DNA of 33,554 nt, from contig JACPGM010000056.1 of NCBI GenBank assembly GCA_016188985.1, positions 1 to 33,554 of the forward strand, written 5' to 3'. The notes below the pieces were generated by a model. It worked only from the letters and a program-made list of their open reading frames with translations, ran no database searches and was not told the origin of the DNA. Made by a program: the position numbers and the translations under genes. Source of the stretch: Lentisphaerota bacterium (GTDB lineage Bacteria > Verrucomicrobiota > Kiritimatiellia > JAAZAB01). Positions 18,411 through 26,546 of this stretch are shown piece by piece (position 1 is the stretch's first letter; each line of letters starts with the position of its first letter).

Positions 18411-18926
18411 TCATATTCTGACCACCACTGACTTCGCGATGAAATCGTGAATTGCTCTGCGTTTTGAGTTCGAGAGCATGGTGATTACCTCAAGTAGTCC
18501 CCATCCTACGGCAATGAAGCCCAGGACTATCGAGACTTTATCTGGCATTGCCCCTTTGTGGAGCATGTAGGATGTGCCATTGAAGATCTGGTTCAGATCA
18601 TGAGGCAAGAGAGCAATGGTGAGGATGAGTGGCGGTGCATCCCGCATGATGGCCTGCTTGAAGCCGATCTGGCGTGATTCAGAAACGTCCAAGACTTTCA
18701 CTTTCAGGGCCATTTTCCCTAAGGTCTGTCCGTACTTGCCGTGGAGGCAAATGCTGTAGCCGTACCAGAGGAACGACATAGTTACGTACCAGAGGGCAAA
18801 AAAGATTACGGGCATGGAGGAGGCGCAGTTCATGACGTGGATATTTACGATGTAGACAGGAAGGAAAACGAATGAATCAACCCACCCTGCCCAGAATCTT
18901 CGCCAGAATGTGCCGTATTTGTTCAT
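18411..18926 (-). CDS. RDD-family membrane protein
   Basis: The 171-residue product has FWRRFWAGWVDSFVF with the R-x-x-x-x-x-x-D signature, a GQTLGKMALKVKVLD segment and KRRAIHDFIAKSVVV at the end, all typical of RDD proteins. Three to four membrane segments are present. ATG 18926 has AGGA about 7 nt upstream. Third-codon GC is visibly lower than in the flanking folB and SDR genes, so it may have been inserted between them by transfer. Function of RDD proteins is unsettled; some have been linked to ion transport. Confidence 0.85.
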   Translation of the reverse strand: MNKYGTFWRRFWAGWVDSFVFLPVYIVNIHVMNCASSMPVIFFALWYVTMSFLWYGYSICLHGKYGQTLGKMALKVKVLDVSESRQIGFKQAIMRDAPPLILTIALLPHDLNQIFNGTSYMLHKGAMPDKVSIVLGFIAVGWGLLEVITMLSNSKRRAIHDFIAKSVVVRI

Positions 18927-19004
18927 AGCATTTCCTGCCTCGAACGGCATTCTCGTCAGGCTCACTCGTTTTACGCCTTTTCCCCCACTGGGGGTCTTAC
19001 ACAG

Positions 19005-19724
19005 CTATCCCGCCAAATGCCGGCCACTGTCCACAAAGATGATTTGGCCCGTGATGGCTTCCGACTTCAACAGGAAAAGCGCCGCCTGGACCACATCGCG
19101 GACGGTGGGACGAATCTTCAAGGGCAACGGCCCGGCCCGCTCGCGCGCTGCGCCGGGAGCATCCGCAATCAAAACCGGCCCAGGCGCCACGGCATTAACC
19201 GTAATCCGCGGCGCAAGCTCCAATGCGGCCAGGCGGGTCAAGTCGGCCAGCGATTTTTTGGCGAGACTGTAAGGCACCGCATCCGCCCGGTTGGAGGCGA
19301 TACGGGTATCGAGCAGGTTGATTACCCGAGCGCGCGCCACCTGCCGGGAAAAGGCCTGTATTATCAGGAGGGGCGCAAGCAGATTGACCTCCCATTCCGC
19401 GCGCGCCGCCGCCGCCGTAATCCGCGAAAGGCGCTGCTTATCGAAGATGGCCGCATTATTGATGAGAATATCCAGTTTGCCGGAAGCGGCCAACGCCCGG
19501 CGCACGAGGTCCTCGGCGAAGGAAGGCTTCTGGAAATCGCCGGCCACAGTCCAAGCCTTTGCCCCGGAGGCGCGCAAACGCGCAGCCAGGTCGGCCGCGG
19601 CGCGGCCGGAGCGCTTATAATGAATTACGACGTTACAACCTTCGGCGGCCAACGCGGCGCAGAGCGCCGCGCCGAGGCGCTTAGCCCCGCCGGTAACCAG
19701 TGCGGTCTGTCCTCTCAGGTCCAT
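19005..19724 (-). CDS. Short-chain dehydrogenase, pteridine reductase (PTR1/FolM)-like
   Basis: The 239-residue SDR begins LRGQTALVTGGAKRLG, where TGGAKRLG is the cofactor loop and the Arg favours NADPH. NNAA (89-92) is present. The catalytic pattern is D139...Y152-x-x-x-K156. The Asp lies 13 residues before the Tyr, which is the spacing of trypanosomatid pteridine reductase (D181, Y194, K198); ordinary SDRs have Ser there. It probably reduces dihydropterins or dihydrofolate. ATG 19724 has GGAGG 5-6 nt upstream. folB lies two genes downstream, which supports a pterin role. Confidence 0.85.
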   Translation of the reverse strand: MDLRGQTALVTGGAKRLGAALCAALAAEGCNVVIHYKRSGRAAADLAARLRASGAKAWTVAGDFQKPSFAEDLVRRALAASGKLDILINNAAIFDKQRLSRITAAAARAEWEVNLLAPLLIIQAFSRQVARARVINLLDTRIASNRADAVPYSLAKKSLADLTRLAALELAPRITVNAVAPGPVLIADAPGAARERAGPLPLKIRPTVRDVVQAALFLLKSEAITGQIIFVDSGRHLAG

Positions 19725-19812
19725 GGGTCCTCCCGAATCAGGCAACCGATATTATTAAGCCACTCATCGCTAAAAAGCCGTACTGGCCGGCAACTGCGCC
19801 GAGCTTGAACAC

Positions 19813-20574
19813 CTACTTGTGCACATAACGGGCCAAGGTCCGGTCATACAAGCGCACCACCCAGCGAAAGGGAGAATAGATCAGACGCAAGCGCACCAGG
19901 GCCACAAACATTTCGAGCGAGGCTTTGACCACGTGCAAACGCGAGCCAGCCACGTCGTGCCATGTGCTCGGAATTTCCACAATGGCCAAGCCGGCGCGGC
20001 GCAATTGAAAGAGCAGATCCACGTCAAAGGCCCAGCGGGTAATGCCCAGGTGGGGCCGGATGGCCTGGACGGCGTTCGCAGTCAGTAATTTGGCGCCGCA
20101 TTGGGTATCCGAAATCGGCAAGCGAAACAACACGCGCACCAGCGTATTGAACAGGCGCGAGATCAGACGCCGCTTGAACGGCTGGTGAACACTGACCCGC
20201 GCTCCCGGCAACCAGCGCGAGGCAATAATGGCGCTGGCCGAGCCGATCCGTCCAACAAGTTCCTGAAAGGCTTCCGGCGGCGTGGAGCCATCGGCGTCGG
20301 TAAAGCCCACCAGGCGTCCCTGGGCTGCGGCCAAGCCCAGCATGATGGCCCCACCCTTGCCGATCGGACGGGCCTCGACAATTACGCGGATCGCCGCATG
20401 CGCCCGGGCATATTCCTGGGCAATCTCTTCGGTGCGGTCATGGGAGCCGTTGACCACGACCAGCATCTCATAGTCGCGAGCGTAGCGGGCATTGAAATAA
20501 GGCAGGTACTGATCCAGCGTCCGCCCCAGACGGGCTTCCTCGTTATAAGCCGGGATGATGATGGAAAGTTCCAT
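19813..20574 (-). CDS. Family 2 glycosyltransferase, dolichyl/polyprenyl-phosphate glucosyltransferase-like
   Basis: The 253-residue protein has SIIIPAYNEEARLG (4-17), the nucleotide-binding start, FTDADGSTPP with the D-x-D metal motif (93-95), SRWLPGARV and SDTQCGAKLL, which match the DPG_synthase-type GT2 enzymes. RWAFDVDLLFQLRRAG and VEIPSTWHDVAGSRLHVVKASLEM also fit. It has no membrane domain, so it is probably a soluble or peripheral enzyme charging polyprenyl phosphate. It follows ftsZ on the same strand, but a 274-bp inverted-repeat element ends 15 nt before its start codon. Confidence 0.88.
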   Translation of the reverse strand: MELSIIIPAYNEEARLGRTLDQYLPYFNARYARDYEMLVVVNGSHDRTEEIAQEYARAHAAIRVIVEARPIGKGGAIMLGLAAAQGRLVGFTDADGSTPPEAFQELVGRIGSASAIIASRWLPGARVSVHQPFKRRLISRLFNTLVRVLFRLPISDTQCGAKLLTANAVQAIRPHLGITRWAFDVDLLFQLRRAGLAIVEIPSTWHDVAGSRLHVVKASLEMFVALVRLRLIYSPFRWVVRLYDRTLARYVHK

Positions 20575-20589
20575 GGTGCCCGCCCTTAG

Positions 20590-20863
20590 TGCTCAGTTTC
20601 GTAAATATTATGATAATGACACAACCTGTTTTGCCGATTGCGCAAGGCGCACGCGAAGGTGGAATACCTGGAAGGTATTTCCCTTCGCGTGGAACGCAGC
20701 GCAACGGCAAAAGAGGTTGCGTCCCATCGGGTTGGGCCCATTTTTGTGCCGGGCGGCGTTGGCGAAAGCGGCACGTACTTTTCAGGTACGCCTCCGCTTT
20801 CGCCGCCTGGCCCAGCGCAAAAATGGACACAATCATTCGTCATAATACTTACAAATCTGAGCA
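20590..20863. mobile_element. MITE-like element with terminal inverted repeats, target duplication and cloverleaf-like fold
   Basis: The termini are TGCTCAG (20590-20596) and CTGAGCA (20857-20863), and the match continues with gaps through GTAAATATTATGA (20601-20613) against TCATAATACTTAC (20840-20852). CTTAG directly flanks both ends (20585-20589 and 20864-20868), like a 5-bp target duplication. Inside are two long stems. Stem 1 pairs 20625-20643 with 20699-20716 and ends in the hairpin CACGCGAA/TTCGCGTG. Stem 2 pairs CCATTTTTGTGC (20738-20749) with GCGCAAAAATGG (20815-20826) and ends in GGCGAAAGCGG/CCGCTTTCGCC. It encodes no plausible protein. It lies exactly between ftsZ and the glycosyltransferase gene. 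Confidence 0.85.
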
Positions 20864-20864
20864 C

Positions 20865-22109
20865 TTAGCCACCGTTGGGCCGCGCCGCCTTTTGAATCAG
20901 GATGCCGCGGCGCTTGAAAGTAGGAATATCCAGGTTCTCGCCATGGACGATCGTTGCTTCCACTTCATTGAAACGGCTACGGCCAAAATCGGCAAATAAT
21001 TCGCCCTGCCGGGGTTTGCCCGGGGCTACGGCTCCGCCCAAATCTTTCTTGGTCTGAGCAATGCCTTTCAGACCGGGCACAATTATTTCATGCGCTCCTT
21101 TCTTCTCCGCTACCAGAAAAGCCACAAATAAGCGGTCCTGCCAGTCGCTGGCGCAACACAAGCCGGCCATCATCAGCGCCTCAGCGCGGCTCATCTTGGA
21201 AATTCCGGACATCAGTTGGTCCACGTCTTTCAAGGAAACATCCGGGCCGCCCATTACACTCACCAGCAAAGCTTCAGCCTCGGCCAGCACGGCGCCCTGA
21301 TTAAGCAGATCATGCTGCCGCACCGCCTCCAACACCTGGGCGATTTTGTTCGTTCCGCTGCCTTCGGCCCAGGCCAATAAGCAGCGTCCATGGCCTTTAC
21401 GCGCCAGGGCGCGCACGTCGCTCAGGTCCAGGTTAATGACGCCGCGCTGGCTGAGCACACACCACAGAGCCTGCAGGCTTTTAGCCAGCATCGCGGCGGC
21501 TTGGCCGAATGCCTCCTCAACATTGGCACGGTCGTTCACCATTTTCAACAAGCGCTGATTGGGCAGACAAATGACAGCATCGGCCTCCGCCTGCAACGCG
21601 ACAATTCCGCGTTGGGCATGTTCCATCCGGCGCGCACCCTCAAACTCAAACGGCAGCGAGGCAAAGCAAATGGTCAGAGCGCCCGCTGCGCGGGCCGCTT
21701 CCACCAGCAATGGGGCCGCGCCCGTGCCCGTGCCTCCACCAAGGCAAACAATTAGAAAGACAAGGTCAACACCTTGGAACAGTGCGCCGATGGCCGCGCT
21801 ATCGGCCTCCGCCGCGCGCCGACCCATACGCGGCTCGCCACCGGTGCCAAGGCCCTTAATAACCTGGAGGCCGATCTGCAGACTAACAATGTCGGGCGCT
21901 TTGGTCAGGCTGCGGCCATCCGTATTAACCAGGGCGAAGCGCGGGGCATCTTTCCATTGCCGGGCCAAGGCGCTCACGATTTGGCAACCGCCATTGCCCA
22001 GTCCCACCACCAGCGCGCGCGGCAAAGCCCCGCTCTGCGCCGGCTGATCGCCGGTCATCTGGGAAACGGCCATCGGCCGCGTCGGTTGGACTTTGCGGGG
22101 ATTAGTCAT
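20865..22109 (-). CDS. ftsZ: Cell-division GTPase FtsZ
   Basis: The 414-residue tubulin homologue forms the division ring. The tubulin signature GGGTGTG is at 124-130, KGLGTGGEPRMG at 85-96, the T7 loop NLDLSD that supplies catalytic acids at 226-231, and the conserved C-terminal peptide LDIPTFKRR (393-401) that binds FtsA and other partners. The first loop reads GLGNGGCQ, a departure from the usual GVGGGGxN. The N-terminus has about 30 extra residues. Its start overlaps the ftsA stop codon by 4 nt (ATGA). Its stop codon TAA falls within the CTTAG repeat flanking the mobile element. Confidence 0.96.
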   Translation of the reverse strand: MTNPRKVQPTRPMAVSQMTGDQPAQSGALPRALVVGLGNGGCQIVSALARQWKDAPRFALVNTDGRSLTKAPDIVSLQIGLQVIKGLGTGGEPRMGRRAAEADSAAIGALFQGVDLVFLIVCLGGGTGTGAAPLLVEAARAAGALTICFASLPFEFEGARRMEHAQRGIVALQAEADAVICLPNQRLLKMVNDRANVEEAFGQAAAMLAKSLQALWCVLSQRGVINLDLSDVRALARKGHGRCLLAWAEGSGTNKIAQVLEAVRQHDLLNQGAVLAEAEALLVSVMGGPDVSLKDVDQLMSGISKMSRAEALMMAGLCCASDWQDRLFVAFLVAEKKGAHEIIVPGLKGIAQTKKDLGGAVAPGKPRQGELFADFGRSRFNEVEATIVHGENLDIPTFKRRGILIQKAARPNGG

Positions 22110-23323
22110 GACCGGCCCAGTAATTTGCCGAGCAAACCGCCCAGGCTTATTCTTTCGGCGCGCCGATAGGCACCCGAGCGCACGGCGTAGCGCAGCATGC
22201 CCAAGGGAGCGGCATAATCCGGGCCTTCATCGGCTAAAGCCATGCCGCTGAAATTCACGGGCTGGCCGATCAGGCAGGGCAGATCAAAGATCTGTTCCGC
22301 CAACGCCACGATGCCCTTCAAGTGGACGCCGCCGCCAGTCAGCACCAGCCCGGCGCCCAGTTGCGATGAAAGCCGGTGCTCCTTGAGTAACTCTGCCAGG
22401 AGTCCGAACGTTTCCGCCATACGCGAGCGAATAACGGCGCTAAGATCGCTAACGGCCACCGAACAGGCCGGAAAACCAACCTCCGCCGGAACGGCCAGTT
22501 GCTGGAAATGCATATTGGCGTCGGGCATGACCGACCCGGCTTTCTGCTTGAGAGTTTCCGCGCGCTTCAGCGAAATGGAAAACGCGATGGAAATATCATT
22601 GGTAATGTGATCGCCGCCCACCGCCAGGACGCCGGCCAGGGCTACGGCGCCATCGGCATAGACCAGATAGCTGGTTGTGCCGGCGCCCAGGTCCAGCAGG
22701 GCCACGCCGCGTTCCTTTTGTTCGGGGGTGAGAGTGGCCATGGCCGCGCACAGGCCGCTGAAAGCCACATCCGCGACATCCAAGCCAACGTTATGCGCCG
22801 CCTGGACGGCGTTGGTCAGCATGGTGCGCATGCCGTGCACCAGGAGCATGTCGAGTGAAAGTTTGGCCCCGCGCATTCCTTCCGGGTTGGCCACGGTCAA
22901 CTGGTCATCCACCACGTATTTGCGCGGGATGGAGTGAACCAATTCGCGATCATGCGGCAGGTTGACCGCTCGGGCAATATCCATGACCTGCTCGATATCA
23001 TCCGGCGTTACGCCGGAGGGCGGGTCCGCTACCGGGACGCTACCCTGGTTGGTCATGCTGCGGATGTGCTCACCTGAAACCACCAGAAATACTTTGCCGA
23101 TTTCGACCTGGCCGCTCTGTTCCGCGCCGTGGATGGCCTCGCGCACGCAACTGCTGACCAGGGCGAGATCAAACACCAGGCTCTTGCGCACGCCGCGGGA
23201 CGGACAATGCCCCTTGCCGATAAGCATGATCTGCCCGTCTTCGCGCGCTTCTCCGACCAGAGCGCATATTTTCGATGTCCCAATTTCAACGGCTACAATC
23301 GGGTCGGCGACCACGACGGCCAT
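22106..23323 (-). CDS. ftsA: Cell-division actin homologue FtsA
   Basis: The 405-residue ATPase anchors FtsZ to the membrane. VAVEIGTSKICALVG (phosphate 1), DLGAGTTSYLVY (211-222, phosphate 2) and LVLTGGGVHLKGI (adenosine) are present. A C-terminal amphipathic LGGLLGKLLGRS fits the membrane-targeting helix. The frame is open upstream to 23443 but that part encodes only repeat DNA, so I take ATG 23323. The ribosome site is weak and abuts a repeat element that separates ftsA from ftsQ. Confidence 0.95.
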   Translation of the reverse strand: MAVVVADPIVAVEIGTSKICALVGEAREDGQIMLIGKGHCPSRGVRKSLVFDLALVSSCVREAIHGAEQSGQVEIGKVFLVVSGEHIRSMTNQGSVPVADPPSGVTPDDIEQVMDIARAVNLPHDRELVHSIPRKYVVDDQLTVANPEGMRGAKLSLDMLLVHGMRTMLTNAVQAAHNVGLDVADVAFSGLCAAMATLTPEQKERGVALLDLGAGTTSYLVYADGAVALAGVLAVGGDHITNDISIAFSISLKRAETLKQKAGSVMPDANMHFQQLAVPAEVGFPACSVAVSDLSAVIRSRMAETFGLLAELLKEHRLSSQLGAGLVLTGGGVHLKGIVALAEQIFDLPCLIGQPVNFSGMALADEGPDYAAPLGMLRYAVRSGAYRRAERISLGGLLGKLLGRS

Positions 23324-23341
23324 CCTTTCTCGGCCTAGTAG

Positions 23342-23560
23342 GCCAACGCGGGCTATGCCCGCAACCCAAACAAAACAAGGCTCACCACGGAGACACGGAG
23401 GCACTGAGGAAGAGGTTCTCCTCACGTGTCCTCTTTCGACCAATCGTTGCGCGCATTTGCGCAGGGCGCTGCGCCCTACGCAAATGCGCGCAACACTCTT
23501 GTGGGAAGAGGGAAGAGATCAAGGAGACGGATGCTCCGTGCCTCCGTGTCTCCGTGGTTC
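23342..23560. repeat. Long compound inverted-repeat element (CACGGAG family), copy 2, between ftsQ and ftsA
   Basis: GCGGGCTATGCCCGCAACCC (23348) is followed by arm ACCACGGAGACACGGAGGCA (23384), a perfect central stem GTTGCGCGCATTTGCG (23446-23461) with CGCAAATGCGCGCAAC (23479-23494), and the exact mirror arm TGCCTCCGTGTCTCCGTGGT (23539-23558). The arms are perfect over 21 bp. It aligns with the element upstream of clpB. The 23561-23645 remainder carries GGATCCGCCGGGGCGGAAAA, a fragment of another palindrome family. Confidence 0.88.
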
Positions 23561-23645
23561 CGCCTGTGCGGATCCGCCGGGGCGGAAAATCCCCTCTTGC
23601 TTTACATCTTCTTGTTTTTTAAAGCGGTACCTGATGGATCAGGCA

Positions 23646-24545
23646 CTAATACTCCTGGGCGGGAAAATTATTGTCCAGGCGCATATCAATCCAAGCGATG
23701 CGTTTATTGCGCGCGGCAGCCTTCTTCAGACTATCCGCCAGGCGCGAGAGCTTCTGCTCCAGATGTTCGCGGGAAAGGGCCGAGCTTTCGCCCATGTGGT
23801 CCCAGGCCAGCCGGACCCGCTCGCCTTGCTCCAGATGCAACTCCAGGGCCTGGGCATTGCGCAGGTCAATCGAGGCAATGCGGATGCGCAGGCCGACCGG
23901 CGTGGTCTGGCAAACATCCAGGACCTCCAAGGCATTGCGGATGCCCGCGCCACTCAATTGCACGCCTGGCCGGATTCCCGGCAGGGCATAGCCCGTCAGG
24001 ACCGGCATGGTTTTGGAACCGGAGGCCGGTCCCAGCACATAGCCATCACGGTCAAGCGATAGATAATAATTGTTCACGGCCAGGTTAGCCAGGGCCAGGC
24101 GCTCGCGCACATTAATAATCAACTGCCCCGGCAAACGCCGCGTGATCTCCACGGATTTAAGCCGCGGCACTTTCAGCAGCAACTGCTCTCGCATTGCCGT
24201 GATATTCACGGCAAACAGGTAATGCACATCGGCCAAGCCGGCATAGTCCATAATGTGTTTGGGCGTGATGATATCGCCCTTACATTCAATCTTGATGTCC
24301 CGAAGACGGAAGAGCTCATTTTGCCGGAAGAGCAGCCACCCCAGCGATTGGACCCCCGCCCAGATTAAAACCGCGCCCGCTGCCAGGCCGAAGAGGCTGA
24401 TTGTTGCGGGCGCCAGCCGGTAGCCCCAGGTTTTACGCCCGGCGCGTTCGCGGGCGCTAAAGCGCAAGATGGATAGCCTCCGGTCGGCCCGGCCCGGTTG
24501 CGCCCAATGCCAAGGTTTCGCTTTGCCTCTATGCCACCACGCCAT
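23646..24545 (-). CDS. ftsQ: Cell-division protein FtsQ/DivIB
   Basis: The 299-residue bitopic protein has a basic cytoplasmic N-terminus (about 45 residues), one membrane helix (TISLFGLAAGAVLIWAG), then a POTRA-type domain FRLRDIKIECKGDIITPKHIMDYAGL...LFAVNI and the FtsQ domain VPRLKSVEITRRLPGQLIINVRERLALA. It bridges early and late divisome proteins. It is followed on the strand by ftsA, but a 220-bp repeat element intervenes. No ddl, murC or murB gene precedes it within the window. Confidence 0.9.
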   Translation of the reverse strand: MAWWHRGKAKPWHWAQPGRADRRLSILRFSARERAGRKTWGYRLAPATISLFGLAAGAVLIWAGVQSLGWLLFRQNELFRLRDIKIECKGDIITPKHIMDYAGLADVHYLFAVNITAMREQLLLKVPRLKSVEITRRLPGQLIINVRERLALANLAVNNYYLSLDRDGYVLGPASGSKTMPVLTGYALPGIRPGVQLSGAGIRNALEVLDVCQTTPVGLRIRIASIDLRNAQALELHLEQGERVRLAWDHMGESSALSREHLEQKLSRLADSLKKAAARNKRIAWIDMRLDNNFPAQEY

Positions 24546-24643
24546 AAATCAGTTCGCCTGAAATTACACTTGATTATGGAAAAAAGTTTATTCTGAAAAA
24601 GTGTGGCCTACTTTTCACCTTATATACAAATTAGACTTAATCC

Positions 24644-24756
24644 TGTCATTCCCGCGAAAGCGGGAATCCAGACTCGCCTGAGCGCAGTGCTCCAGCGAAG
24701 CACGGTGCTGACATTTTTGCTATTCCTGGATTCCCGATTAGATCGGGAATGACGGA
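24644..24756. repeat. TCATTCCCGC...GCGGGAATGA inverted-repeat element
   Basis: The left arm TGTCATTCCCGCGAAAGCGG runs on to GAATCCAG (24644-24671). The right arm CTGGATTCCCGATTAGATCG runs on to GGAATGACGGA (24726-24756). Each arm has its own hairpin. This type of element is widespread in environmental bacterial genomes. The rest of the 352-bp gap 24546-24897 is AT-rich and may hold the ftsQ promoter, which I cannot pin down. Confidence 0.8.
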
Positions 24757-24897
24757 CTGGATAGACTTATTTGTAGATAAAGTCCATCACTTATAATTAC
24801 AACCACATTTTATAAGAAAGATCCGAAAAAAATAGTTTTGAGCCCATGCGCCAAAATCAATATGAAACTTCCCGCGCGGTCCGTCAAGAGCCAAGAT

Positions 24898-26214
24898 TCA
24901 CAGCACCTCGGTTGCCTGGGGCAGGACGCGCACGTTCTTAATGAAAGGCAGCAAGCTCATGGCCAGGAGCAATCCCAGCCCGGCGGCCAGAAAGAGCGCC
25001 TGGTAAATGCCGAAAGTCAGCGGGCCAAGGTTAACCGACCACGCGCTCCACGCCGAGTTCAGAACCAAACCCGTCAACAACGGCGGAACCGCCGTGCCGG
25101 TCGCGCTGAGGGCCATCAGGTTCATAATCAGGACGCGCTCACTGGAAGGCGTCAGATGAAATAACTGCGCCGTGCCCGCTAAACCAGCCGCGGCCAGCCC
25201 GGCGCCGGCGCCGATAAGGATGACGATGAGGCACGGCTTGGCCGCGGCCGCCGGCAACGAGCCCACCAGCGCCGTCAGGATCGCCAAGCCGCTCAAAAGC
25301 ACGTGAACAGCAAAAAAGACCTGGCGCACGCCAAGACGATCTATGGCCCGGCCGGCCAGAACCAGCACCAGAACGCTGCCGACAACTTGCGAGGTGTAAA
25401 TCAGCGTATTGTCGCGCGTAGAGAAGCCCAGGTGGTTCATGTAGAGCACCAGCGGTTGGCTCATAAATCCGGCCAGGGACACCAACAACATTAAATATCC
25501 GCACAAAAACAGGAGCTGCCGGTTGCCCAGGATATAGGCCAGATCATCGCGCCAGGAATTGACCGGCGCGCCGACTCGCGGTCGCACCGGGAGCCGGCCT
25601 ACAAAGAATTGCCGCGCGATCTGCAGGCTCCCGACAACCGCAAAGACAACAATAAAATTCCACAGCGCCGGATCAAGTCCCAGGAAAATGCCGGCCATAA
25701 CGCTCGCTCCAAAATAGGCAAGTTGCCATCCGGAGCGCAAGTTGCCAAAAAAACGCCCGCGCCTCGTTGCCGGAACAATATCATGAAGTAGAGGGAACCA
25801 GAAGGTTGAGCCCGCATGCTCCAGCGCCTGGCACAAAAAAAATGAAATCAATACGATCTTGACGGTTAACGGGCCCGGCCCGAGCCAAAGCGCGGTCAGC
25901 AAAGCCAGACTCGCCGGCAGCGCTACAAGGTTCCAACAGGCAACCATGAACCGTTTGCCATGCCCCGAGTTGACAAGTACCGAAAGAGGAATTCTAAGGA
26001 GCGCCATCAGCGCCGCTGTGCTGGCCGGAAGCATGGCCTGCAAATCGGAGCCGCCCAGCTTGAGAATAAAGAGCGGACCAACAGCCGAAGTGCTGATAAA
26101 TAAATAGAGATGGGTTCCCAGCGCCTGCCCCAGAATGGCCAGGCGCATGCCGAGGGTACGTTGGGCATTGCTAAGGCTTTTATTGGGTTGGACCACTGAT
26201 CCTGAGGCGGCCAT
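24898..26214 (-). CDS. Major facilitator superfamily transporter
   Basis: The 438-residue protein has 11-12 hydrophobic segments and the MFS loop motif VLAGRAIDRLGVRQVFF between helices in the second half. In the first half the equivalent is FPLLHDIVPATRRGRFFGNLRSGW. The N- and C-termini are short and cytoplasmic. Substrate is not evident. It precedes ftsQ on the same strand, but more than 350 bp with a repeat element separates them, so co-transcription is doubtful. Confidence 0.85.
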   Translation of the reverse strand: MAASGSVVQPNKSLSNAQRTLGMRLAILGQALGTHLYLFISTSAVGPLFILKLGGSDLQAMLPASTAALMALLRIPLSVLVNSGHGKRFMVACWNLVALPASLALLTALWLGPGPLTVKIVLISFFLCQALEHAGSTFWFPLLHDIVPATRRGRFFGNLRSGWQLAYFGASVMAGIFLGLDPALWNFIVVFAVVGSLQIARQFFVGRLPVRPRVGAPVNSWRDDLAYILGNRQLLFLCGYLMLLVSLAGFMSQPLVLYMNHLGFSTRDNTLIYTSQVVGSVLVLVLAGRAIDRLGVRQVFFAVHVLLSGLAILTALVGSLPAAAAKPCLIVILIGAGAGLAAAGLAGTAQLFHLTPSSERVLIMNLMALSATGTAVPPLLTGLVLNSAWSAWSVNLGPLTFGIYQALFLAAGLGLLLAMSLLPFIKNVRVLPQATEVL

Positions 26215-26268
26215 GCGGAGCCATCATGCCGCCAGGAAAAGCCAAATCAAGGAAAAAAGGTAACTACT

Positions 26269-26464
26269 CACCACGGATTACACGGATGGCACGGATTCCG
26301 CCCCGGCGGACTCGTGCTTCGTAGCGAAGGCTTACTTCGCAGAGTAGCATCCGCACGGGCGGAAACAGAGGGACGGTCATACAGTCGGCCCCTTCTTCGC
26401 CAAGGCTACGCAGGGCAGGCATTCAACTGGTCGGACCCTTATCAGTGTAATCCGTGGTTCCGCC
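26269..26464. repeat. Compound inverted-repeat element (CACGGATTA family) with an inserted 64-bp module
   Basis: The left arm CACCACGGATTACACGGATG then GCACGGATT (26269-26297) has three units at 9-nt spacing. The right arm ATCAGTGTAATCCGTGGTTC (26441-26460) mirrors it. Between them lies 26299-26362, which is nearly identical to 30143-30204. It fills most of the 332-bp gap 26215-26546; no gene is seen. Confidence 0.75.
26299..26362. repeat. 64-bp dispersed module (CGCCCCGGCGGACTCG...), copy 1
   Basis: It begins CGCCCCGGCGGACTCGTGCT, continues through a CTTCG/CGAAG hairpin and ends near CCGCACGGGCGG. Compared with 30143-30204 I see single-base changes only near the right end (CATCCGCAC against CATTCGCAC). 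Terminal CCGCC and GGCGG words form short inverted ends. Confidence 0.8.
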
Positions 26465-26476
26465 GGGGCGGATCAT

Positions 26477-26508
26477 GCCTGAGGCAGACCCGCCTCTGGC
26501 GGGAAAAT
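26477..26508. repeat. GCCTGAGGC/CGCCTCTGGCGG short palindrome
   Basis: GCCTGAGGCAGACCCGCCTC then TGGCGGGAAAAT: the arms GCCTGAGGC/GCCTCTGGC pair imperfectly. It is the same family as 8866 and 32926. It stands just downstream of the PGPGW-like gene. Confidence 0.65.
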
Positions 26509-26546
26509 ATCTTAGAATATGTCTGAGCAATAACGAAAAAAGCTCG

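Noticed and set aside
20555-20999. Open frames within the 20590-20863 element
   Set aside because: They are read through long perfect hairpins, overlap in several frames and on both strands, and give no family-like peptide.
23324-23443. N-terminal extension of FtsA by 40 residues
   Set aside because: This DNA is the end of a dispersed repeat also found upstream of clpB, and the product of this part has no similarity to FtsA.
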